Source: Paulinella micropora (Eukaryota; Cercozoa; Imbricatea; Euglyphida). From it: 64,000 nt of DNA. How positions within the stretch are numbered: position 1 is the first letter of the stretch; each line of letters starts with the position of its first letter. The position numbers and the translations under genes were made by a program. The notes under the pieces are model-generated. The model saw only the letters and a program-made list of their open reading frames with translations. It was not told the DNA's origin and did no database searches. Location: NCBI GenBank assembly GCA_009731375.1, contig BJOX01000300.1, positions 501,291 to 565,290 of the forward strand, in the 5' to 3' direction. This document shows, piece by piece, positions 34,450-64,000 of this stretch.

Positions 34450-34452
34450 TCA
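34450..34452 (-). promoter_or_regulatory. In-frame UGA between gag and pol, candidate readthrough site
   Basis: Gag ends GAG GTG GTG GAA UGA and the next codons CUG GAG GGG continue the same frame into pol without another stop. UGA followed by C is a leaky context, and one-frame gag-pol with a suppressed stop is a known strategy in retroviruses and some retrotransposons. It could instead be a CGA to TGA mutation in this copy. Confidence 0.55.
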
Positions 34453-37146
34453 TTCCACCACCTCGAAACGATTACCTTGAGTAGTGTCCGGGTAGGATGA
34501 CGTATCGGTCTCCGAGGCAGTGTTGTAGGCCTGAGCTCGACCGAAATTCGGGTTGGAGCTTGCCCACGAGCCTCCTCCTCCTCTGGGTGGGGGGGCTGGA
34601 GCTCGAACAGCTCTCCCTCCATAAGGGGTATATCCCCGACCTCCTCCTCTTCCTCTCTGAGGGGTTCCCTGCCACCTCGAGGCTCCTCTCCATGTTCCTC
34701 GTCCTCGTCCTCCTCCTCCTCCTCCTCCTCCTCCTCCTGCTCCTGCTCCTCCTTCTCGTCCTCTTTGAGAGGCCTTTAAGTTCTTTTGTCTCTCCCTTTC
34801 CTCCTTCTTCTCCTTCATCCTCTTCATGTAGGTAATGATTGCCTCTCGTAACTCCTCATCATCACACATATTGGCATACCAACCTTCGTTCACAGCGGCA
34901 ATCTGAAGCATATTGAAAAGGCCCGGTTCCTTGCCTTCCGTCCTGCTCAGAAAATTTGCCCTTGCTGTTGGGTTCTGCCTATCATGATTGAAAGAGCAGT
35001 CTCTGTTCTCCATCTGTGCCTTACACTGCAAGCCCGCGAACCACCTCCAACATGCGGTCTTCAGGTCTGGCTCTCTCTGTCTCTTCCAACCGGCAACTCT
35101 GTTTGTGTACGTGGCTTGTGCGCCAACAGGTACACCGCCTGCCTGTGCCGTATGTGCCTCCGTGAGCGAGTCCATGTTTGAGCATGCACTCATCACTTCT
35201 TGAAACAGTGCTGACGGAGCAACGCTTTGAACCGTATTTTCGAACACGTGTGTCTCGAGGAAGTTCTTGGACTTCACTGAGCTAAACGTCGAGCATTGTT
35301 GTATGAGCTGAGTAAGCTTACTCGGGTTAACTGTGTGTAACGCCGAAAAGAAATAGAGGATGATCGACTTGCGGCCATAGAATAGCCCATAGGAGGAAAC
35401 TACCTCCGTAAGGGTCGCCGCCAAGCCAACAGCACTCCTCAAACTCATCGCCACTGTCTCAAAGATTTCAAATCCTATGAGAGTACCAGTGCAGAGATGC
35501 TGGTATCCATGAGATTGAAAATATGAAATGAGTGTGGCCACCGCCAGTTCACACTGAGCGTCTAGGCCTGTTGCATTGTTTCTCTTAATCTCCTCCTTCT
35601 TTCTCAAAAACTTGTACTGTGTCAGATCAAATCCCTCCGAGACTAGAGATTGGTCAAAAACAGTAACAAGGGCCTCGTATTCCTGCGTTTCGTCGCAAGG
35701 AAAAGCCTTCATGCAGGCATTGATCTCTTTGAGCTTGCTCAAAAGCGAAGCATCAGAGTCTTTGTCTGAGCTCGTCTTGGCATATAGCATGAGACTTGCC
35801 ACTCCTCCTTTCTTCCCCTTGAAGGCATTTATGATGTTCTGTCTGTCCTTCTTCTCCGTGTTTGTGACCACCACCGTAGTTGAGCCCGAGGGTGCAGGGG
35901 CTGGTGGGGCAGGAGCTGGTGGGGTCAAATATGTCGGAGGGTGTGTCTTTGCACCACTCACTTTTGCTTTCATTCTTTCCAGTCTCATCGTCTTCTCGAA
36001 CTCCTCATTCTCTTTCGCCTTCTTCTTCTCAGATATCACCAGCTTTTGAGCATGAGTGATAAAGGCCACCAATTCAGAAGCAGATCTGAGAAAATTATAT
36101 TTCTCCACATATTGGTCAACACCTGCTTTGTTGGCGACCGGTGGTGCGTTACTAAGTGATTTAAGGACAGAGTGATCCTTGGTAGGAATCCATCTCTTCC
36201 ATGCCTCCTTGTGCAGTAACGCACCCATCAACAGTCTGATCTTGGTCAGAACTCTGTCGGTCTTCTCTAACTCATCAATCACAGGATGAGTTTCTCCTGC
36301 TGCCTTAATGCTTTTTTCCATCTCTGCCTTCCCCTCCTCCAAGGCCTTTATTTCCATTGTAAAAAAATGAAATATGCCACTCGAGTTTTTCGAACCCAGA
36401 TTGGTCTTCATTTTTGTTACATCGACTGCCTCCTGACCAGTCGCGAGGAATCTGGCCGTTGCTCTTGGGTTTGTGTACTGGAGGTAACCCTCACATCGTG
36501 GGCCGTATGTACGTTCCCAAATCAGGGTTTGAGTGTACACCCCAAAGATAGCATCGAGTAATTCAAGGTGGGTGTGTGTGTCCCCAAACTTGATATGCTG
36601 TATCTTCTTTCTCTCTTCTGGATCAGAGACCAGTTTGCCGAGGAGCTGTGCTGTGTTTGATAATAGGATATAGACATCCTTTTTAGCACGACTTTTCTCT
36701 CTTCTTTGATCCTGAGGGATCCACACATAGGTATCCTTCTCTACCCCCATCTTGTTATCAAACTCTTCTTTAGTGAGGTCATAGTGGTCTTGCACCCACT
36801 GTTGTTCCTCCACTGTGATCTCCTCTCCATCACTATGAATCAAGTCGATCATTTTTCGTCCTCCTCCTCCCGTGTAGGCAGGTGGTAAGGGATTACCATA
36901 TGCTCCTCCTCCTCCCGTCTCTTCTTGTTCAAATCCTCCTTCATCTTCGTCTCCTCCATATCTTCCTTCATCATCCCAGCCCTCTTCTACTCCTCCTCCT
37001 ACTCCTTCATCTCCTCCTCCTCCTCCATTCAATCCTCCTCCTCCTCCTTCATTCAATCCTCTTCCTCCTCCTCCTCCTGCTTCTTCTTCTTCTCTTCTTT
37101 GATCTGCCTCCGAGAATTCACTCACTTCGGCGGTCTCTGTCGACAT
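34450..37146 (-). CDS. gag: Gag polyprotein with CCCH finger and RGG-like tail
   Basis: 898 residues from ATG 37146 (MSTETAEVSEF). An acidic, Gly-rich N-terminal region of about 110 residues (GGGGG and DEG repeats) is followed by a long helical capsid-like part. Near residues 715-740 lies a CCCH-type finger, CWRWFAGLQC...CSFNH (C-x8-C-x8-C-x3-H), in the place where most Gag proteins have a CCHC knuckle. The C-terminus is Arg/Gly-rich with an RGRGTWRG-type stretch, suited to RNA binding. The role is to form the particle and package RNA. Codon use gives long TCC/CCT strings on the plus strand, producing spurious poly-Leu frames there. Confidence 0.85.
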   Translation of the reverse strand: MSTETAEVSEFSEADQRREEEEAGGGGGRGLNEGGGGGLNGGGGGDEGVGGGVEEGWDDEGRYGGDEDEGGFEQEETGGGGAYGNPLPPAYTGGGGRKMIDLIHSDGEEITVEEQQWVQDHYDLTKEEFDNKMGVEKDTYVWIPQDQRREKSRAKKDVYILLSNTAQLLGKLVSDPEERKKIQHIKFGDTHTHLELLDAIFGVYTQTLIWERTYGPRCEGYLQYTNPRATARFLATGQEAVDVTKMKTNLGSKNSSGIFHFFTMEIKALEEGKAEMEKSIKAAGETHPVIDELEKTDRVLTKIRLLMGALLHKEAWKRWIPTKDHSVLKSLSNAPPVANKAGVDQYVEKYNFLRSASELVAFITHAQKLVISEKKKAKENEEFEKTMRLERMKAKVSGAKTHPPTYLTPPAPAPPAPAPSGSTTVVVTNTEKKDRQNIINAFKGKKGGVASLMLYAKTSSDKDSDASLLSKLKEINACMKAFPCDETQEYEALVTVFDQSLVSEGFDLTQYKFLRKKEEIKRNNATGLDAQCELAVATLISYFQSHGYQHLCTGTLIGFEIFETVAMSLRSAVGLAATLTEVVSSYGLFYGRKSIILYFFSALHTVNPSKLTQLIQQCSTFSSVKSKNFLETHVFENTVQSVAPSALFQEVMSACSNMDSLTEAHTAQAGGVPVGAQATYTNRVAGWKRQREPDLKTACWRWFAGLQCKAQMENRDCSFNHDRQNPTARANFLSRTEGKEPGLFNMLQIAAVNEGWYANMCDDEELREAIITYMKRMKEKKEERERQKNLKASQRGREGGAGAGGGGGGGGGGRGRGTWRGASRWQGTPQRGRGGGRGYTPYGGRAVRAPAPPPRGGGGSWASSNPNFGRAQAYNTASETDTSSYPDTTQGNRFEVVE

Positions 37147-37915
37147 GATGTCGTAGTAGTGATCAACAGGAGGACAGTGTCAGCTCCTATGTTTGGTTTT
37201 TGTTCGTTTGTGTTCTGTTCCTCCTTCAGTCGATTGACTAGTGAAGAGAGAAACTAATAGAGAGGGTAGGATAAGATTCCCTGTCCTCTATGAAACACTG
37301 TTTGTATGTTTGTTTTTGTTTGAGAAAAATAGTCTTTGAGACTTTCTCCGATTTCTTGTTCTCCTTACTCAGATTACTTTCTCCTCCTTCTTTTCTATAT
37401 TGTATCTAGTATGAGGCACTTGGACCTACACACAGATAGTAATAGAGAAGCTAGAAAAGCTCTCCTTGAGAAGTCGACAGTCGGTCGGATAGGTTCTCAG
37501 ACCTACATTTAGAAAACGATCACAGATTTGCAAAAATGCTCTGACGTATGTGTGAGATAATGCAGATAAATGCACAAACTAGAAGGGTAGAGTGTTGTGC
37601 TCCTGTCCCTATGCTTGTTTGTGTTTTGTGTGTGTTCCTTCACTCTTCTGTCCACCTCCTTCTTCTTGGTCTCTGTGTGAGAACAGCAAGAACGACAGAG
37701 AGTTTGTATCTGATGTCTCCTTGTGAGCACACAGATACTGATTGGGCTAGAGGGTACGAGACACCTGCTTGAGACCAATCAAATTATTTGTTTTGTGAAA
37801 GAGTTATGAGGGAGCTGTGTTGGAGTATTTGTTTTCGTCTGACGTCCCCGTGTGAGACAGGTCAGTGAAAATTCACTCTGTTGCCTGTGTGGCAAAGCAG
37901 AAAGAAATCACCCTA
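37147..37915 (-). other. 5' leader of the Ty3-type element
   Basis: About 770 bp between primer-binding site and gag start; expected to hold packaging signals. No gene visible. Confidence 0.5.
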
Positions 37916-37930
37916 GTGATGTGGACTCCA
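37916..37930 (-). promoter_or_regulatory. Primer-binding site
   Basis: TGGAGTCCACATCAC on the minus strand, two bases inside the 5' LTR. The leading TGG is complementary to the CCA end of a tRNA. The tRNA species was not identified. Confidence 0.65.
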
Positions 37931-37932
37931 AA

Positions 37933-38169
37933 TGTAATGCCCCCAACGATAGCTCGTAAAAAGTCGGTAATACAACCAAACACAGTCCTCAAGAATGAGA
38001 ATGATGTCTCGTTGTATTAGCTCAGTGAAGCCAAAAAGGAAAACGGGAACAGACCAGGAATAAAATAGCATCAGGTCCAATCCGGACAAATAATACTGAA
38101 AAACAAGCTGGTGCACCTGTCACCAGGAAAAGGTACTTTTTACCGGCTATCCGGGGGGTGATGCCTACA
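37933..38169 (-). repeat. 5' LTR of the Ty3-type element
   Basis: Partner of 27552-27788. Carries the element's promoter by position. Confidence 0.9.
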
Positions 38170-38404
38170 TTTTAAGAACTGGAGAACTCACAACCTACGT
38201 TCCACACTTAATCGTAAGTTGCAACCAAGCCTGCCAAGAGTTCGAAATTACGTAAATAAACGAAGTGACCTCTCAGAGTCTACTATTTACTGGTATTTCA
38301 CCTGCTCACATAGAGTCAGGACTCGAAGCAGCCATAGTGTTCTATTAAGAGTTCGGCTCAGTTCGTTGTACCTGCCCACTTGAAGAGTTGTATACAAACG
38401 CACA
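38170..38404 (+). repeat. 3' LTR of the outer element, second part
   Basis: Continues the 620-bp repeat after the nested element and ends ...AACGCACA, followed by GTAG, the proposed target duplication. Confidence 0.7.
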
Positions 38405-39652
38405 GTAGAAGGCCCGTACTCTCCAACTTGAGCTAAGGATACTACCGACCAGATCGGAACATCATCCGGGTCATGCTATTATATACCGGGTGAGCCGGCA
38501 TAATTAGGTTATTTTCAGAGTGCTTTGGAATTGGATGGATAAACACCCCGGCTTGATTTAAATAATATTTTTTAAATATAACCGACAAAATTGTATCCAA
38601 ACTCACAGAAATCATTTCTGAACGAAATCGAAAACAAGTTAGTGAAGTCGAAACGCTGTGCAGAGGAGAATCTATTATAATAATAACTGGCCGGTCAAAA
38701 AGCCTCATAGTGAATTGTCAACGGTAAAGGTTTTAGCCGGTCGTTAAGGTGCTCAGTCTGATACTTTGGCGGTTTGGGGTGTGGCGCTTAGTGACGTGTT
38801 CATTATTTTTTCTATTTATAATATATCTTTAATAAATTGAACTTAGACCCTCTCGCTACTAGATTGGTGGGAAGCGTAAGAGCAAAGATGCAAGAGGAAT
38901 AAAACAATGGAGCTTATCCGTACTAGTGGCAAGTATTCTATCATTAAGAGCCAGTTCACGGAAGTAGTGGGAAAAAATAACAGATTTGTGCTGGGACCCC
39001 AGATTTTCAGGGGCAAAGCCTGGTTTTGAGTGGAAAGCACCATAGGTTGGCTTGTTGCTATCTGAAAGTAAGATAGCAAGTGTTTACTTCTTCGGAGGTG
39101 CCCTGGTTCCCGAGAAATCATGGCTTTTGTCTCTGTCTCAGGAGGCTGCTGTGCCGAGGGGTCTTCAGACAGACCCTTGTTTCTCAGGAATTACTGCACT
39201 CCATGGCATCTGGCTGCGGGATACATCCTCCCCAGTGGTGAGCAAGCCAACGACACCACCCTTGCCTTGGAAATCAGCCTTGCCCCCCTGGGTTCAACCA
39301 AAATTTCCCACTATTTACGTGAACTGGGTCTTAAAAGTTGATTAGTATATATATATATATATTACATATAATATATATATATATATACACACACACACAT
39401 TTCTATATATACATAAACTAAATACCAACAGGCTGGTTATTCATACTGAATACTAAACTTGGTTTGCTTGGTGTTGAACAATTTGTTGAGTCACAAAAAC
39501 AATGGATAACTTTTGATTCTCATCAGCGGTAGCTTAATACAGCTCTTGACTTAATACAGTAAATAACATGAGACCTCATTGATGAAATCTACATGGATGA
39601 AATCTACTAACACAAAAAAATTGTCTACAATTCTAGGTTCATGTGCGCGCGG
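38405..39652. other. Gene-poor stretch with LTR fragment, inverted repeat and TA/CA microsatellite
   Basis: 38612-38764 is an inverted, truncated copy of the outer element's LTR start. About 38,943-39,060 and 39,215-39,335 form an imperfect inverted repeat (both read ccagttcacg.aa.tagtgggaaa on opposite strands) and may be the arms of a small transposon or a duplicated fragment. 39,343-39,399 is a TA/CA microsatellite. A 73-codon plus-strand frame at 39120-39341 lies across one arm and is not supported as a gene. Confidence 0.5.
38612..38764 (-). repeat. Inverted fragment of the 620-bp LTR
   Basis: Its reverse complement begins GTATCAGACTGAGCACCTTAACGACCGGC..., the terminus of the outer element's LTR, with indels. 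Confidence 0.7.
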
Positions 39653-40331
39653 CTACGAGCCGTCCGCGAGAGGAGACATGCGTTGCTTCCTAGGTCGGAG
39701 CACGGAGACTGTTTCGTCACTATCTTGCTTCGATGCTAATGAAGGGCCAATCTTTTTGGCGACGGGTTCCACGTGCGCGCCCGTATTGTCCGTGTCATGC
39801 TGCCTGGGTGGGCAGGAGGTCCACCCCATCTGCTTCTTGAACCAGCGCCAGAGGTACATGCCAGACGCCCAGTCCCAGGTCTGCTCAGACAAAGGCCACA
39901 CATATGGATTGATCAGGATTTTCGTGTTAACACGCCATCCGTGACAATATTTATGTTTACAAATGCCGTATTAAAATGGATCAGCTTGCGCGCCCCCCCC
40001 CCCCGGCCCCCCGCCCTCTATTCCTCCCGTGAAATATATGTGATATTATTGTGTCGTACCGTGAACGCCACTACTTTGGCTCCTTTGACGAGTTTGCGCT
40101 CCACTGATTCTTCGCCTTCGTCTTCTGCTGCACTCTCCGCCTGCACAGGACAAAGTGAGCAAATGTGTCTGCCGTTCACTTGCTGCTTGCTGTCGTGGGT
40201 GTGCTGGGGGGGGGGGGGGGGGGGGGGGGGTATCTCTCCANNNNNNNNNNGGAACGTGCCTGTTCCTGGTCTTGCGAAGTGCTGTCAGTGTCCTTGGACT
40301 CCTCCGGGGCCTCCTCCGGGGCCTCCTCCAT
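39653..40331 (-). CDS. 3' exons of an unrecognised minus-strand gene (partial)
   Basis: Two exons are well supported: 40140-40060 (acceptor ttgtcctgtgcag, donor ACG|gtacgac, 27 codons, phase 0 at both ends) and 39880-39653 (acceptor ttgtctgagcag, 75 codons and TAG). They join in phase into ...AKVVAFT then TWDWASGMYLWRWF. A further exon, 40331-40251, is suggested by a tag acceptor and an acidic E-E-A-P repeat, but it runs into the 10-N gap at 40241-40250, so its donor is unseen. The product end is Trp-rich and then hydrophilic (Asp/Ser/Arg). No family recognised. Upstream exons would lie beyond the GAA tract or outside this assembly. Confidence 0.5.
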
Positions 40332-40435
40332 CTAACATGGCACCAGCCTCTCTCTCTCTGTCTCTCCTTGCTGTAGATAGATAGATGGAGGCATTGGGAA
40401 AGAGATAGTTTTCAGTGTTCATGGTTTTCTGAGAA

Positions 40436-41098
40436 AAAGAGAAGAAGAAGAGAAGAAGAAGAAGGAGGGGGAGGAGGGGGAGGGGAGGAGGGAAGAAAGA
40501 AGAAAGAAGACAGAAGAAAGAAGAAAGAAGAAGAAGAAGACGAAGACGAAGACGAAGAAGAAGAAGAAGAAGAAGAAGAAGAAGAAGAAGAAGAAGAAGA
40601 AGAAGAAGAAGAAGAAGAAGAAGAAGAAGGAGAAGGAGAAGGAGAAGAAGAAGAAGAAGAAGAAGAAGAAGAAGAAGAAGAAGAAGAAGAAGAAGAAGGA
40701 AGAAAAATGTAGTCTCAACACCCACGTGCCCACCCTCGGTATGAAATGACAAATCTGTGACAACCTATCTCCTTGACAAACAAACATAAAGAATAAAACA
40801 GATAGACTGCAGATGACGGGGGCCTCGGGGGTGTTTTCAGGGGGTGGAGTCTGACGGAGGAGGGAAGAGGTTGAGAGAAAGGGAGACAGGATGGGAGAGG
40901 AGAGAAAGGAGAGGGACAGGGGAAAAGAGATAAGAAGGGGGAGAGGAGACGAGGGGAGGAGAGGACAGGGGAAAAGAGATAAGAAGAGGGAGAGGAGACG
41001 AGGGGAGGAGAGGAGAGGAGAGGAGACGAGGAGGAGAGGAGAGGAGAGGAGACGAGGGGAGGAGAGGAGAGGAGAGGAGACGGTAGGAACGGAGGACA
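40436..41098. repeat. GAA microsatellite and GA-rich minisatellite
   Basis: (GAA)n and variants at about 40,436-40,710, including a long pure run at 40,560-40,629. Then a purine-only plus strand at about 40,855-41,095 built of units such as gaggagaggagacgagggga. A 26-bp unit (ggaatatttcagcagactgatgggtg) is then repeated at about 41,121-41,174. Poly-Phe and poly-Ser/Leu frames here are artefacts. Confidence 0.8.
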
Positions 41099-41211
41099 GG
41101 CACAAACATGCAGGGCTAGGGAATATTTCAGCAGACTGATGGGTGTGGGAATATTTCAGCAGACTGATGGGTGTCCCAAATTAATTTACCGTCATTTGAT
41201 AGGCAGCGAAC

Positions 41212-41639
41212 ATGGCGATAATGGCAGAAAAGAAAATCAAGAAGAATCGAAGTGGGCACATCGCCTCTTCGTCGTCGCTCTTCTGTAGGAGTCCTTCTAA
41301 GCTACTCTTCTACCTGCAGAAAATAAGGAAAATGGACTTGATGTGTGCGGTGGTTAAAGTCCAACGCACGGAAAATTTTCTTTGCGGCGCGCGGATCCTT
41401 TTGCCTTTAGTAATAAACGGGCGATCACTGCTAATTTCCTTGTTGCGGCACAAACTGGGTAGAATGCCGACCTCGGTGCCACTGAATGTTGAGAAATTGA
41501 CGGAAAAACGTTTGTGCTTTGGTGTATGTTTGTGGCAAGAGGTTAAAAAAGTGGTCGATGCGTTCCGTATTCCGTGTTGTGCTTTTTGGGTTTATTCTTG
41601 TGCTCTTTCATCGTCTCATAAACCCCTTGTTCCTAAAAC

Positions 41640-41643
<4 letters not shown>
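41212..41643 (+). CDS. Hypothetical 143-residue frame upstream of the knottin gene
   Basis: An open frame from ATG 41212 overlapping the next gene's start by four bases. Its N-terminus is basic (MAEKKIKKNRSG), the rest mixed hydrophobic with several Cys. It lies where the 5' leader of the downstream gene would be expected and may be non-coding. No domain recognised. Confidence 0.2.
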
Positions 41644-63643
<22,000 letters not shown>

Positions 63644-63692
63644 ATCAGACTGAGCACCTTAACGACCGGCCAAAACCTTTACCGTTGACAAA
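63644..63692 (+). repeat. Fragment of the 620-bp LTR terminus
   Basis: tatcagactgagcaccttaacgaccggcc... matches the start of the outer element's LTR for about 45 bases. Confidence 0.65.
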
Positions 63693-64000
63693 GGTGTTTT
63701 GGCCCGCAGGGCATGTGTACCTGAAGCAGTAGGAGGGGGCGCCTACGCCAGCCACCGCGCTGGCGACCGCGTGCTTGCTTGCGTGTTTGCTTGCTTCATG
63801 CTTGCATGCTTGCATGCTTGCATGCTAGCATGCAAACATTCCTCTACATCGTAAGGGTTCGATGACGAGCCTCGCTCGCCTGGAGTCGGAGCTCCCCATG
63901 CTTGGACGTCGAATCCAGCATGGATGTGATAGGTGTGAGGATACCCGATGCGATAGTTTAAAATTATTTTCCAGAGTTGCTGCTGGTGGGCGCGTAATAA
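63693..64000. other. Gene-free end of window
   Basis: Contains a degenerate tgcttgca/tgcatgct tandem tract at about 63,770-63,835. Nothing else recognised. Confidence 0.5.

Larger units (their letters stand above)
27552..38169 (-). mobile_element. Near-complete Ty3/gypsy-type LTR retrotransposon
   Basis: A 10.6-kb element in minus orientation: 5' LTR 37933-38169, primer-binding site, leader, gag (37146-34450), pol (to 28636), 3' untranslated region, polypurine tract, 3' LTR 27552-27788. Both LTRs are 237 bp, begin TGTAATG and end CTACA (TG...CA), and differ at two visible positions, so the insertion is young. Gag and pol are intact apart from a single UGA between them. Reverse transcriptase - RNase H - integrase order places it in the Ty3/gypsy group. 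A clean target duplication is not evident (at most TTT). Confidence 0.9.
22859..38404 (+). mobile_element. LTR element apparently lacking pol, with a younger element nested in its 3' LTR
   Basis: A 620-bp direct repeat occurs at 22859-23478 and, split in two, at 27140-27551 plus 38170-38404. The outer flanks carry the same four bases, GTAG (22855-22858 and 38405-38408), a good target-site duplication. A G-rich polypurine tract (27121-27138) sits just before the right repeat on the plus strand, giving plus orientation. The 3.6-kb interior encodes a Gag-like protein but nothing resembling reverse transcriptase or integrase, so it probably depended on another element. The 27552-38169 interruption is a complete second element. 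Confidence 0.7.

Noticed and set aside
34497-37257. Plus-strand Leu/Ser-rich frames opposite gag
   Set aside because: Shadows of the Gly/Glu-rich gag codons; gag has coherent domains and LTR context.
27548-38173. Clear target-site duplication for the Ty3-type element
   Set aside because: Only TTT is shared at the two flanks in a T-rich context; not reliable.
40285-41109. Poly-Leu, poly-Phe and Ser/Leu frames on the minus strand
   Set aside because: Products of GAA and GA-rich tandem repeats.

Overview
The window is eukaryotic nuclear DNA with draft-assembly gaps. Evidence: a gene with dozens of short GT-AG introns, several LTR retrotransposons, a tRNA-derived SINE, and very abundant microsatellites. 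The species cannot be read from the sequence. A protist whose genome takes up giant-virus DNA (an ichthyosporean such as Amoebidium would fit) is a guess only.

Layout. 1-3,888: decayed retroelement pieces (zinc knuckle, DSGAS protease-like motif, Ty3-like RNase H on the minus strand). About 3,890-18,940: a GC-rich, intron-poor block of eight tightly packed genes separated by homopolymer-rich spacers, most consistent with an endogenized nucleocytoplasmic large DNA virus fragment. Only two genes are intact (a class 3 lipase and a MYND zinc-finger protein). The other six carry in-frame stops, frameshifts or a 19-bp duplication. All three in-frame TGA codons in the block could have come from CGA, as expected from decay of methylated CpG. 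19,703-22,845: a deleted LTR element keeping a gag with CCCH and CCHC fingers. 22,859-38,404: an LTR element with 620-bp repeats, apparently without pol and with a matching 4-bp target duplication. Its 3' repeat is split by a younger, nearly complete Ty3-type element (27,552-38,169) whose gag and pol lie in one frame separated by a single UGA. 39,653-40,331: terminal exons of an unrecognised minus-strand gene.

41,640-62,190 is the main find: a plus-strand gene of 48 exons that reads through as one frame of 1,744 residues. It has a signal peptide followed by 46 tandem six-cysteine motifs with the spacing of inhibitor cystine knots (knottins), also like part of the Dickkopf cysteine-rich domain. 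Almost every exon is a symmetric phase 1-1 cassette, and each intron falls inside a motif, just before the CC pair, so every exon carries the back half of one knot and the front half of the next. Exon-intron units have multiplied recently, in three linker classes. One extra copy is broken by a stop. Introns hold SINEs and long tetranucleotide arrays.

62,191-64,000: poly-A and A-rich low-complexity DNA, a fragment of the 620-bp LTR, and no recognisable gene.
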